From NCBI RefSeq assembly GCF_900636745.1, contig NZ_LR134310.1:1418501-1482500 (forward strand): a stretch of 64,000 bases of DNA, in the 5' to 3' direction. How positions within the stretch are numbered: the first letter of the stretch is position 1; each line of letters begins with the position of its first letter. The notes under the pieces are model-generated. The model had not been told where the DNA came from. It saw nothing but the letters and a program-made list of their open reading frames with translations, and did not search any database. A program made the position numbers and the translations under genes. Positions 48,712-57,748 of the stretch are shown here, in pieces. Source of the DNA: Actinobacillus equuli (lineage in GTDB: Bacteria > Pseudomonadota > Gammaproteobacteria > Enterobacterales > Pasteurellaceae).

Positions 48712-50137
48712 TTTTTTTATGAACTTGATTTTAACAGGTTCTAATTTTTTATTTCCGCTACTTACTTTTCCTTATGTTTCTAGAATATTAGAACCAGAAG
48801 GAACGGGTAAAGTAGCTTTTGCTACATCTTTTGTTACCTATTTTATTATGTTATCGTCGTTTGGCGTTGCAAATTATGGAGTAAGGGCTGTTGCTCAAGT
48901 TAGAGATAATAAATATCAATTAAGTAAAGTTACGCAAGAGATTCTGTTTATTAATTTGGTAATGATGTTTTTTACATATTTGGTTTTCTTCACCTTATTA
49001 TTTTTCTCTGATAAATTAGGGCAAGAGAAGGCTTTATTAAACATCACATCATTACTTATCTTATTCACAATTATTGGCATTGAGTGGTTTTATAAGGGTA
49101 TTGAGCAATATCAATATATCACGGTTAGAACTATTTTATTTAGGTTGATTGCTTTAGTTGCAACTTTCATCTTTATTAATTCAAAATCAGATTATATTAC
49201 TTTTGCATTGATTAGTATGATTGCCGCTGTTGGTTCCAGCATTCTAAATATTATCAATGTCAGAAAGTATATTTCTTTTAAATGGTATTCAAGTTATGAG
49301 TTGAAAAAGCATTTAAAGCCAATGTTTTTGCTTTTTTTAACGAGTTTCGCAATTTCTGTTTATACGAATACTGATGCAACAATGCTGGGTTTTTTAAGAA
49401 CAGATACAGATGTTGGTTACTATAATGCAGCAGTAAGAATTAAAGCAATTTTACTAAGTATTGTGACCTCACTTGGAGTAGTTTTATTGCCAAGGTTATC
49501 GTATTATATACAACATAATATGACGATAGAGTTTAATTTAGCATTAAAGAAATCAGTTAATTTTATTATGTTGATTTCTTTACCTGTTGCAGTATTTTTT
49601 GCCGTATTTTCAAAAGAAACAATCTTAGTTTTAGCGGGTAATGCTTATTTAGAATCAATTATTCCCTTAAAAATAATAATGTTCACAGTAGTATTGGTGG
49701 GAATTACAAATATCTTAGGTATTCAAATTTTACTTCCACTTAAAAAAGATGGGATACTACTCATTTCAGTTGTAGGAGGAGCTATAGCTAATATTGGATT
49801 AAACTTATACTTTATTCCTAAGTTAGGGGCAACAGGTGCGGCTATTTCAACCACAATTGCAGAACTTGTGGTTTTAATTTTGCAATTTATTTTTGTAAAA
49901 GAGTATTGGAATATTCTATTTAGAGATATTCAGTATTGCAAAATTTTTGGTGCAATTTTAGTTAGTGCGATAACTACTAAATTGATATTGGATGTGGCTA
50001 ACTTCTCGATATTTTTTATGTTGGTATTAGCTGCGATTATTTTCTTTAGTGTATATCTCATTTTATTAGTACTATTAAAAGAGAAATTCTTGTCTGAAAA
50101 TATTTTGGTAATAGTAAAACATAAATTGAGTTTTTAA
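48683..50137 (+). CDS. wzx: O-antigen repeat-unit flippase, Wzx (MOP/PST) family
   Basis: A 484-residue inner-membrane transporter with about 14 transmembrane helices that flips undecaprenyl-linked repeat units to the periplasm. N-terminal NLILTGSNFLFPLLTFPYVS and RILEPEGTGKVAFATSFV are characteristic of the polysaccharide synthesis flippase family. The start at 48683 overlaps the end of the wzy-like gene, suggesting translational coupling; an internal ATG (MNLIL, 48719) is a possible alternative that would avoid the overlap. Confidence 0.92.
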   Translation: MQKIKSVKFNFFMNLILTGSNFLFPLLTFPYVSRILEPEGTGKVAFATSFVTYFIMLSSFGVANYGVRAVAQVRDNKYQLSKVTQEILFINLVMMFFTYLVFFTLLFFSDKLGQEKALLNITSLLILFTIIGIEWFYKGIEQYQYITVRTILFRLIALVATFIFINSKSDYITFALISMIAAVGSSILNIINVRKYISFKWYSSYELKKHLKPMFLLFLTSFAISVYTNTDATMLGFLRTDTDVGYYNAAVRIKAILLSIVTSLGVVLLPRLSYYIQHNMTIEFNLALKKSVNFIMLISLPVAVFFAVFSKETILVLAGNAYLESIIPLKIIMFTVVLVGITNILGIQILLPLKKDGILLISVVGGAIANIGLNLYFIPKLGATGAAISTTIAELVVLILQFIFVKEYWNILFRDIQYCKIFGAILVSAITTKLILDVANFSIFFMLVLAAIIFFSVYLILLVLLKEKFLSENILVIVKHKLSF

Positions 50138-50155
50138 TTAAAAATAAGGGTTTCT

Positions 50156-51265
50156 ATGGCATACGATTATTTAGTAGTAGGCGCTGGTTTATTTGGTGCA
50201 GTATTTGCACGAGAAGCAGCTCTTGCAGGCAAAAAGGTAAAAGTGATTGAAAAGCGTAATCACATTGCGGGCAATATCTACACCAAAGAAGTGGAAGGTA
50301 TTCAAGTTCATGAATATGGTGCACATATTTTCCATACTAGTGATAAAGAAATTTGGGATTATGTAAATCAATTTGCCGAATTCAATCGTTATACTAATAC
50401 GCCTATTGCTAATTATAAGGGCGAAATTTATAACTTACCCTTTAATATGAACACTTTTAATAAACTTTGGGGCGTTGTAACGCCAGCGGAAGCCTTGGCA
50501 AAAATTGACGAACAACGCCAAGTATTAAATGGCAAAGAGCCAGAAAACTTGGAAGAACAAGCGATTTCTTTAGTGGGAATAGATATTTATCAAAAACTTA
50601 TTAAAGATTACACTGAAAAACAATGGGGAAAAGCATGTAAAGAATTACCTGCATTTATCATTAAACGTTTGCCTGTACGTTTAACTTATGACAATAACTA
50701 CTTTAATGATATCTACCAAGGCATACCGATTGGTGGCTATACCCAAATTGTGGAAAAAATGCTTGATCATGAAAATATTGATGTTGAAACAAATGTAGAT
50801 TTTTTTGCAAAAAAACAGGAATATTTGACCGCTTACCCTAAAATTGTCTTCACTGGTATGATTGATGAATTTTTTGATTATCAGTTAGGTGAGTTAGAAT
50901 ATAGAAGTTTGCGTTTCGAAACAGAATTACTTGATATGGATAACTACCAAGGTAATGCGGTAGTAAATTATACTGATTCAGAAACGCCATATACTCGTAT
51001 TATTGAGCATAAGCATTTTGAATTTGGTACTCAACCAAAAACAATTATTACTAAAGAGCATTCAAAAACGTGGCAAAAAGGCGACGAACCTTACTATCCA
51101 GTAAATAATGAGGAAAATAACCGATTGTATGCTCAATATACTAAACTTGCTGATGAGCAAAAAAATGTAATTTTTGGTGGACGTTTAGGTATGTATCGTT
51201 ATTTTGATATGCACCAAGTGATTGCAATTGCATTGAAGGTTGCGAGAGCAGAGTTAATTAACTAA
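50156..51265 (+). CDS. glf: UDP-galactopyranose mutase
   Basis: A flavoenzyme that converts UDP-galactopyranose to UDP-galactofuranose. The 369 residues have the N-terminal FAD motif VVGAGLFGAVFAREAA, EKRNHIAGNIYT, HEYGAHIFHT, the Trp in KQWGKACKELP, and the Arg-containing GRLGMYRYFDMHQVI. Its presence means the polysaccharide contains galactofuranose. Base composition is closer to the chromosome than its immediate neighbours, with a partial uptake core near its centre. Confidence 0.97.
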   Translation: MAYDYLVVGAGLFGAVFAREAALAGKKVKVIEKRNHIAGNIYTKEVEGIQVHEYGAHIFHTSDKEIWDYVNQFAEFNRYTNTPIANYKGEIYNLPFNMNTFNKLWGVVTPAEALAKIDEQRQVLNGKEPENLEEQAISLVGIDIYQKLIKDYTEKQWGKACKELPAFIIKRLPVRLTYDNNYFNDIYQGIPIGGYTQIVEKMLDHENIDVETNVDFFAKKQEYLTAYPKIVFTGMIDEFFDYQLGELEYRSLRFETELLDMDNYQGNAVVNYTDSETPYTRIIEHKHFEFGTQPKTIITKEHSKTWQKGDEPYYPVNNEENNRLYAQYTKLADEQKNVIFGGRLGMYRYFDMHQVIAIALKVARAELIN

Positions 51266-51278
51266 AGGGAATGCTTAA

Positions 51279-52070
51279 TTGAAAAACGTTAAGATTATTG
51301 TTGCAACCCATAAGCAATTTCATATGCCAAAAGATAATTTGCTGTATATACCAATTCATGTTGGTGCAGAAGGGAAAACTGATATTGGCTATTTAAAAGA
51401 TAATTCTGGGGAGCATATTTCACAATTAAACCCTTATTATTGTGAATTAACAGGATTATATTGGGCTTGGAAAAATTTGGATTGTGATTATCTTGGGTTA
51501 GTGCATTATCGCCGTTATTTGACAGCGAAAAAACAGTCGTATCATTCTGGGATTAACATTGATAATGTAGTTTTATCTCAGTCTGATATTGAGGATTTAT
51601 TAGACAAGGTAGATGTAATTTTACCCCAAAAGCGTAGATATTATATTGAAACCTTATATTCACATTATGCACATACTTTCGAAAGTTCTCATTTAGATTT
51701 AGCAAGAGATATTATTAAAAGGAATTGTCCTGAGTATCTTGCATCTTTCGATAGGGTAATGAAACAGCGAAGTGGTTATATGTTCAATATGTTTATTATG
51801 AAAAAACCATTGGTTGATAAATATTGCCAATGGTTATTTCCTATCCTAGATGAAATGTATAGAAAAATTGATCTTCGTAAATATACACCCTTTGAAGCAA
51901 GATTATTTGGTCGAGTAAGTGAGCGGCTCTTCAATGTTTGGTTGTCTTATGAACAACTGAATAGTATAAGTGTACCTTTTATGTATATGGAAAAGGTGGA
52001 TTTATTTAAAAAAGGGAAATCTTTTTTAATGGCTAAACTACTTGGGAAGAAATATAAAGATAGCTTCTAA
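51279..52070 (+). CDS. DUF4422 glycosyltransferase
   Basis: The start is a TTG at 51279, preceded by AAAGGGA with 8 bases between; the nearby ATG at 51271 is out of frame and stops after two codons. The 263 residues match DUF4422: IIVATHKQF, LNPYYCELTGLYWAWKNL, LGLVHYRRYL and YMFNMFIMKK. Members are cytoplasmic transferases often next to glf, and some are galactofuranosyltransferases. The acceptor is unknown. Confidence 0.85.
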   Translation: MKNVKIIVATHKQFHMPKDNLLYIPIHVGAEGKTDIGYLKDNSGEHISQLNPYYCELTGLYWAWKNLDCDYLGLVHYRRYLTAKKQSYHSGINIDNVVLSQSDIEDLLDKVDVILPQKRRYYIETLYSHYAHTFESSHLDLARDIIKRNCPEYLASFDRVMKQRSGYMFNMFIMKKPLVDKYCQWLFPILDEMYRKIDLRKYTPFEARLFGRVSERLFNVWLSYEQLNSISVPFMYMEKVDLFKKGKSFLMAKLLGKKYKDSF

Positions 52071-52091
52071 ATTTGGTTTGGAAGGACAAGT

Positions 52092-52931
52092 ATGACAACT
52101 GAAACTATAAAATTAATTCAATATAAGGAATTAAATATTCTTAGAGAGTTTATTCGTATATGTGAAAAATATAATCTTACTTATTATGTACTAGGTGGAA
52201 CATTATTAGGTGCAGTAAGACATAAGGGGTTTATTCCTTGGGATGATGATATTGATATTGGAATGCCTAGAAAAGACTATAATAAGTTAATGGAATTAAA
52301 ACCAAGCGAATTTAATTCTCCTTATAAGTTAGTAAATGAGAGAAATACACCTAACTTTACTAAGGCATTTATGAATTTACAAGATTCTTCAACAAAGATC
52401 TTGATGAAATATAGTAATATTCCACATGAAGAAAGCTTATGGATTGATATTTTCCCTATCGATGGTTTACCTAAAAATCCAATAAAAAAATGGTTGCATG
52501 AGAAAAACTATTTATTTTCTCGTATGCTAGTTCAATTATCCCAATTTAATAAAATTGTTAACCAGAATAAATCAGATAGACCTTTTATTGAGAAGCTAAT
52601 TATTAAATTAGCTTCTATTTTGAATACTGAGAAACTCTTGAGATATGAGACTTGCCAAAAATATTATGTATCTGTGATTTCTAAATATGATATGAGTGAA
52701 TATTATGCTGGAAATTATACAGGTGCTTACAAACTAAAAGAATTAGTACCTGCAGACTATTTTGGTCATGGTGTATTATTACCCTTTGAAACGATTCAGG
52801 TCAAGGTACCTAGTAAATATAAAGAATATCTTGAAGCTATCTATGGAAGAAATTATATGCAATTACCTCCAGAAAATTCTAGAGTTCCACATCAATATGA
52901 TGTTATTTCCCTAGGAGATAATAATGAATAA
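52092..52931 (+). CDS. LicD-family phosphotransferase, probable ribitol-phosphate transferase
   Basis: A 279-residue cytoplasmic protein with the LicD/fukutin nucleotidyltransferase-like core at residues 34-57: LGGTLLGAVRHKGFIPW then DDDIDIG, whose aspartates bind metal. Known LicD proteins transfer phosphocholine. The animal relatives fukutin and FKRP transfer ribitol phosphate from CDP-ribitol. No choline genes (licA, licB, licC) are present here, but CDP-ribitol genes lie 2 kb downstream, so ribitol phosphate is the likelier donor (inference). The last 8 bases overlap the next gene. Confidence 0.88.
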   Translation: MTTETIKLIQYKELNILREFIRICEKYNLTYYVLGGTLLGAVRHKGFIPWDDDIDIGMPRKDYNKLMELKPSEFNSPYKLVNERNTPNFTKAFMNLQDSSTKILMKYSNIPHEESLWIDIFPIDGLPKNPIKKWLHEKNYLFSRMLVQLSQFNKIVNQNKSDRPFIEKLIIKLASILNTEKLLRYETCQKYYVSVISKYDMSEYYAGNYTGAYKLKELVPADYFGHGVLLPFETIQVKVPSKYKEYLEAIYGRNYMQLPPENSRVPHQYDVISLGDNNE

Positions 52932-53991
52932 AAAAAATATTGTTATTTTAAAATATAGTTTTGATATTTTAGGTGGTACAGAAGTTGTTGCCATAAAACT
53001 AGCAAAAGAGCTTTCTAATTACCATAACGTGCATGTTGTGAGTATTGCAACATCAATTCAAGATAATATCTATGATTTAGATAATATACCGTTTTATAAT
53101 ATTTTTGATAAGAAGATAAGAGTAAGAAATGCTATAGTCTCAGGTTCTAAAAGACTTAGAGAATATGTATTGAATAATTCTATTGATATAGTCTTTTCGA
53201 TAGGTGTACATTCTAATGCTATAATGTTATTAAGTACTTTATTTACAGATGTAAAAACTATTAATTGTGATCATATGACAATCCACCATGATTATGGAAA
53301 TAAATTTTATGCTTTGCAAAGATTCTTAGGTGCTAATTTTTCTGATAAGTCTGTTGTTTTAACTGAAGAAAACAAAAAAGGCTATATTGATAAATATAAT
53401 ATACCTTCTAGTAAAGTAGAAGTTATTTATAATTGGATTGATAATATTGGAATTCAGGAATCTATTGATATTAAGTCTAATAAGATAATTACAGTTGGTC
53501 GTCTAGAAAAAGTAAAAGGATATGACTTGTTAAAATTAGTTTCTCAAAAAATTTATCAGAAACATCCTAATTGGACTTGGGATATTTATGGTGAAGGGAA
53601 AGAGGAAATAACTAATGATTTGAAGGCCTTAAGCAATATAAATCTAAAGGGATTAGTTAAGGGGGTAGAGAGAATTTATCCTGGGCACTCTATTTATGTT
53701 ATGACTTCATATTTTGAAGGATTACCACTAGTTTTATTAGAGGCAAAGAAATTTGGATTACCTATAGTAAGCTTTGATTGTCCCACAGGACCATCAGAGA
53801 TTATTAGAGATGGTATAAATGGTTTTTTAGTAAAGAATTATGATATTAATGAAATGGCGGAAAAAATTTCTTGCTTAATTGAAAATCAAGATTTGCGAAA
53901 ATCTTTTTCCGATAATGCTAAGTTAGATGTTGAAAAATTTGCTAAGGATGTCGTTGTGGCTAAATGGTTAGAATTAATAGAGGATTTATAG
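52924..53991 (+). CDS. Glycosyltransferase family 4 (GT-B)
   Basis: A 355-residue retaining glycosyltransferase. The N-terminal domain has the acceptor loop FDILGGTEVVAIKLAKEL. The C-terminal Rossmann domain begins KIITVGRLEKVKGYDLL and includes the E-x7-E pattern in FEGLPLVLLEAKKFG and CPTGPSEIIRDGINGFLV. Substrate sugar cannot be told. The start overlaps licD by 8 bases and the next gene begins one base after the stop, so expression should be tightly coupled. Confidence 0.9.
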   Translation: MNKKNIVILKYSFDILGGTEVVAIKLAKELSNYHNVHVVSIATSIQDNIYDLDNIPFYNIFDKKIRVRNAIVSGSKRLREYVLNNSIDIVFSIGVHSNAIMLLSTLFTDVKTINCDHMTIHHDYGNKFYALQRFLGANFSDKSVVLTEENKKGYIDKYNIPSSKVEVIYNWIDNIGIQESIDIKSNKIITVGRLEKVKGYDLLKLVSQKIYQKHPNWTWDIYGEGKEEITNDLKALSNINLKGLVKGVERIYPGHSIYVMTSYFEGLPLVLLEAKKFGLPIVSFDCPTGPSEIIRDGINGFLVKNYDINEMAEKISCLIENQDLRKSFSDNAKLDVEKFAKDVVVAKWLELIEDL

Positions 53992-53992
53992 T

Positions 53993-55003
53993 ATGGGTAT
54001 ATTTCATAAAATATTGAGTATTGTAGTTCCATCATATAATGCGGAAAGTTATTTGTTGGAAACAATGCCTACTATATTATCTATTAGCAATGTCCATAAA
54101 TTAGAGCTTATTATTGTGAATGATGGTTCGAAAGATAATACGTTAGCTGTTGCTCATCAATTAAAGTCTGATTATCCGGAGACAGTAGTGGTAATTGATA
54201 AAGAAAATGGTGGACATGGTTCGACTATTAATGCTGGTATCAAAGTAGCAACAGGTAAATATTTTAAAGTAGTTGATGCAGATGATTGGGTTGATACGGA
54301 TAATTTATCTGAGCTAATTAGTTATTTAGAGAATATATCAGATGATCAAGTTATCTCTCCGTTCGCTAAGGTATATATGAATACTAAAACTGAAAGAATT
54401 TATAGTTATCAAGTAGGAAAAATAAGAGAAACTTATGATTATAGGGATTTTTTATCGGAGATTAATGAGCTACCGGTAATGCATTCAATTACAATAAAAA
54501 CAAATATCCTTCGAGATAATAATATTCAAATTGATGAAAATTGTTTCTATGTAGATTTAGAATATAACACTTTTCCAATGCCATATATTAAGACGATTTC
54601 TTATTTTGAGAAGCCTGTGTACCGTTATCGACTTGGCTCACCTACACAAAGCGTGAGTATTGGGAGTTACATTAAAAATGTAAGAATGCATAAAACAGTA
54701 ATTTTTGCATTAGTCAAGTTTTTTAATAATTATAATATGGCATCTTTAATAGAAAAAAGATTATTAAAGCAGTTAATTAGTGAAATTATTGCTATCCATG
54801 CAAATATTCATCTTTCTCGGAATGATGTTAAAAAAGCTAAAAATGATTTATTAGAATTTGAGGGTGAGCTGGCTTACTTAAATAAATTATTTTTTGAGAA
54901 TAGTTTTGGGAAAAAATTGACTATTTTAAGGAAAACTAATTATATTAGTTTTAGTTTAATGAGTTTTCTAAATAGAAATTTTATTCAAAAAAATAAAGGG
55001 TAG
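53993..55003 (+). CDS. Glycosyltransferase family 2 (GT-A)
   Basis: A 336-residue inverting glycosyltransferase with SIVVPSYNAESYL, IIVNDGSKDNT and the metal-binding DADDWVD at about 97-103. The C-terminal part lacks the ribitol- or glycerol-phosphate polymerase motifs. Proteins of this pattern occur in teichoic acid and capsule clusters of streptococci as well as O-antigen clusters. tarI follows after 3 bases, so it may act next to the polyol step. Confidence 0.88.
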   Translation: MGIFHKILSIVVPSYNAESYLLETMPTILSISNVHKLELIIVNDGSKDNTLAVAHQLKSDYPETVVVIDKENGGHGSTINAGIKVATGKYFKVVDADDWVDTDNLSELISYLENISDDQVISPFAKVYMNTKTERIYSYQVGKIRETYDYRDFLSEINELPVMHSITIKTNILRDNNIQIDENCFYVDLEYNTFPMPYIKTISYFEKPVYRYRLGSPTQSVSIGSYIKNVRMHKTVIFALVKFFNNYNMASLIEKRLLKQLISEIIAIHANIHLSRNDVKKAKNDLLEFEGELAYLNKLFFENSFGKKLTILRKTNYISFSLMSFLNRNFIQKNKG

Positions 55004-55006
55004 TAT

Positions 55007-55711
55007 ATGATTTACGCAGGTATTTTAGCGGGTGGAACTGGATCTCGTATGGGATTAGATATTCCAAAACAATTTTTAGAATTAGGCTCAAAGCCAATTT
55101 TAATACATACAGTAGAGAAGTTTTTATTAATTCCTCAGTTTGACCGAATTATTATTGGTGTACACCCTGATTGGATTGGTTATACTGAAGATTTGATTGA
55201 TAAACATCTTAGTAACTATGCAGAGAGAATCGTTCTGACTGAAGGGGGGGACGATAGGAATTCTACCATTGAAAATATCATTAAAAAGATTGATTCAATA
55301 CAATCGGTTAATTCTGAAGATATCATTGTAACACATGATTCTGTTCGTCCGTTTGTTAGTGTACGCACAATTAAAGATAATATTGAATTATTATCAAAAT
55401 ATGATGCAGCAGATACAGTTGTAGAGGCAACAGATACGATTGTAGAAAGTAAAAATAATGAAATAATTACAGATATTCCAGAACGTCAATACTTATATCA
55501 AGGACAAACACCACAAACATTTAGAATGAAAGATTTCTTAGATTTGTATTATGCGCTATCAGCAGAACAAAAGGAAATATTAACAGATGCTTGTAAAATT
55601 TTCGTTATTAGTGGGAAAAAAGTTGCCTTAGTGAAAGGTGAATATTCAAATATTAAAATTACTACCATTACTGATTTGAAAATTGCAAAAAGTATGATTG
55701 AGGATATTTAG
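55007..55711 (+). CDS. tarI: Ribitol-5-phosphate cytidylyltransferase TarI
   Basis: It joins ribitol-5-phosphate to CTP to give CDP-ribitol. The 234 residues have an IspD-like fold: CTP loop ILAGGTGSRMGLDIPKQF at 6-23, EGGDDRNST, HDSVRPFV, and YLYQGQTPQTFRM. It is distinguished from IspD by PKQFLELGSKPILIHTVEKF, the TDACKIFV-type segment and, above all, by tarJ starting at the very next base. In Haemophilus type a/b the same two activities are fused in Bcs1; here they are separate, as in Gram-positive teichoic acid clusters. Confidence 0.9.
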   Translation: MIYAGILAGGTGSRMGLDIPKQFLELGSKPILIHTVEKFLLIPQFDRIIIGVHPDWIGYTEDLIDKHLSNYAERIVLTEGGDDRNSTIENIIKKIDSIQSVNSEDIIVTHDSVRPFVSVRTIKDNIELLSKYDAADTVVEATDTIVESKNNEIITDIPERQYLYQGQTPQTFRMKDFLDLYYALSAEQKEILTDACKIFVISGKKVALVKGEYSNIKITTITDLKIAKSMIEDI

Positions 55712-56731
55712 ATGTTAAATCAAGTATTCCAGCTTGTTAGTCCAAGGAACTTTTTAGTTAAACATGAAGAGTTAAATATCGATGATGCAAAGGTATTGGT
55801 TAAACCAATTTATATGGCACTTTGTCACGCTGATCAGAGATATTACCAAGGAAAACGAGAACCACATATTTTAGCAAAAAAATTGCCAATGGCATTGATT
55901 CACGAGGCTTGTGGCGTTGTTGTTTCTGATCCAACTAATACTTTTAAAGTTGGGCAAAAGGTGGTGATGATACCAAATTCGCCACCAAGGGAAAGTGATG
56001 CAGAATTTTATGAGAACTATATGAAGGGTACTAAGTTTCTTTCAAGTGGTTTTGATGGATTTATGCAGGAAATAGTGGCTTTACCGCAAGATCGGTTAGT
56101 GAAATATGATGATATAGATGATCATATTGCTGTTATTTCTGAGTTTGTGAGTGTAACAATGCATGCAATAGATCGTTTTGAAAAAATTGCACATTCAATG
56201 AGAAAGTCAGTAGTGATACTTGGTGATGGTAGTTTATCTTATGTATTAGCAACATCCTTAACTTATTTATATCCTGAAATTAAGGTAACCGTTGTTGGGC
56301 GTAACCATGAAAAATTAAGAATGTTTAATTTTGTAGAACATACTTACCTTACTAATGAGGTTCCAGAAAATATAAGTTTCGATCATGCCTTTGAATGCTG
56401 TGGAGGGATGGGAAGTGAGCAAGCAGTAAATGATATTATTAAATATATCAATCCACAAGGGACGGTTGTATTGATGGGCGTAAGTGATATGAAAGTTGCT
56501 ATTAATACAAGAGATATTCTTGAAAAAGGATTGATATTGGTCGGCTCATCTCGTTCAGGACGTGTGGATTTCCAGAATACAATTAAAATGTTAGAAAATA
56601 AACGTATTCAGAACCGACTAAAAAATATCCTCTATGAGGAGAGACCAGTTAAGAGTATAACAGATATTCATCGGGTATTTGAAGTGGACTTATCTACATC
56701 ATTTAAAACTATTTTTAAGTGGGATATATAA
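55712..56731 (+). CDS. tarJ: Ribulose-5-phosphate reductase TarJ
   Basis: A zinc-dependent alcohol dehydrogenase-like enzyme that reduces ribulose-5-phosphate to ribitol-5-phosphate with NADPH. The 339 residues contain zinc ligands Cys38 (ALCHADQRYYQ) and His64-Glu65 (ALIHEACG), and the coenzyme domain with VVILGDGSLSYVLATSL and VVGRNHEKL. GSSRSGRVDFQNTI near 285 fits the TarJ/Bcs1 branch. It starts immediately after the tarI stop and its stop overlaps the next start (TAATG). Confidence 0.9.
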   Translation: MLNQVFQLVSPRNFLVKHEELNIDDAKVLVKPIYMALCHADQRYYQGKREPHILAKKLPMALIHEACGVVVSDPTNTFKVGQKVVMIPNSPPRESDAEFYENYMKGTKFLSSGFDGFMQEIVALPQDRLVKYDDIDDHIAVISEFVSVTMHAIDRFEKIAHSMRKSVVILGDGSLSYVLATSLTYLYPEIKVTVVGRNHEKLRMFNFVEHTYLTNEVPENISFDHAFECCGGMGSEQAVNDIIKYINPQGTVVLMGVSDMKVAINTRDILEKGLILVGSSRSGRVDFQNTIKMLENKRIQNRLKNILYEERPVKSITDIHRVFEVDLSTSFKTIFKWDI

Positions 56732-57678
56732 TGAAAATGAATAAACATGCTTATTTAATTATTGCACATAATAATTTTGAGCAATTAGTATTTTTATCTT
56801 CACTATTAGATTATAAATATCATGATATATTTATTTTAGTTGATGAAAAATCTGATTTTTCAGATGAGTGGATATTTAAAATAAAAAGTAAGGTTAAGTA
56901 TTCTTCTATTTTCTTTACTAAGCGTCTTCCTATTTATTGGGGGGGAACATCTCAAATTTCGGCTGAATTAGTACTATTTAATACAGCGTACAATAAAGGT
57001 GAGTATAGTTATTACCATTTACTTTCTGGTGTTGATTTACCATTAGCAAGTAATAAGCATATCTATGATTTTTTTGAAGCAAACCCAAATAAAGTTTTTC
57101 TTTCATTAGTAAATGAACAAATAGCAATAAAAAATCAAGTTCAAAATAGGTTGAAATATTATCACCTTTTTTCAAATGTGAGTTCTCGTACTTTCAATAA
57201 TAGAGTCTTAAAGAAAGCGCTATCACTTTATCGTAGAATGGAAAGAGAAGTACAGTCTTTGCTAGGTATAGATCTGATTAAAAAGCATGATTTAACAGTT
57301 GGATATGCATCAAATTGGGTAAGTTTAGATAATGCTACAGTAGTAATGTTGCTGAAAAATGAGGCATTTGTACGACAAGTTTTTAAATATTCTGTATTTA
57401 GTGATGAAATTTTTATTCCAACAATGCTATCAAAGCTAGGCTTAACAGATAAGATTTATTCTTGCGAGCGAATTAATGATAAACCTGAGGATTTTCAAGG
57501 AAATCTTCGCTATATCAACTGGTGGGATGGTTCTCCACATACGTGGCGAGATTCTGAACAGGATTTTGAGCAGTTACGCTATGCCAAAAAACGCGGTCAC
57601 TTATTTTCAAGAAAATTTGATTTGGTTACATATCCCCGAATGGCTTTATTCATTAAAGAGTTAATTGAAGAGTCGTAA
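56731..57678 (+). CDS. Glycosyltransferase family 14 (core-2/I-branching type)
   Basis: The start is ATG 56731, overlapping the tarJ stop by one base; an upstream GTG lies inside tarJ. The 315 residues fit the bacterial branch of GT14: HAYLIIAHNNFEQL, a short IFILVDEKSD, YWGGTSQISAELVL, YYHLLSGVDLPL, and VSLDNATVV with a later SDEIFIPTML. Bacterial members are beta-linking xylosyl-, GlcNAc- or Gal-type transferases; the sugar is unknown. Its stop is followed by a 70-base gap before wbaP. Confidence 0.87.
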   Translation: MKMNKHAYLIIAHNNFEQLVFLSSLLDYKYHDIFILVDEKSDFSDEWIFKIKSKVKYSSIFFTKRLPIYWGGTSQISAELVLFNTAYNKGEYSYYHLLSGVDLPLASNKHIYDFFEANPNKVFLSLVNEQIAIKNQVQNRLKYYHLFSNVSSRTFNNRVLKKALSLYRRMEREVQSLLGIDLIKKHDLTVGYASNWVSLDNATVVMLLKNEAFVRQVFKYSVFSDEIFIPTMLSKLGLTDKIYSCERINDKPEDFQGNLRYINWWDGSPHTWRDSEQDFEQLRYAKKRGHLFSRKFDLVTYPRMALFIKELIEES

Positions 57679-57748
57679 AAGATGTTCATTATTATATAAA
57701 TATATTTTAATCAAGAGAGTTTATTCTAAAAATAAATAAAGGTTTCTT

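Noticed and set aside
52092-52931. Phosphocholine transferase role for the LicD protein
   Set aside because: No licA, licB or licC homologue lies nearby while CDP-ribitol genes do. The choline role is not excluded if those genes lie elsewhere.
55007-55711. Calling this gene ispD (isoprenoid synthesis)
   Set aside because: The fold is shared, but immediate linkage to tarJ and licD inside a polysaccharide cluster and its sequence details fit ribitol-5-phosphate cytidylyltransferase.
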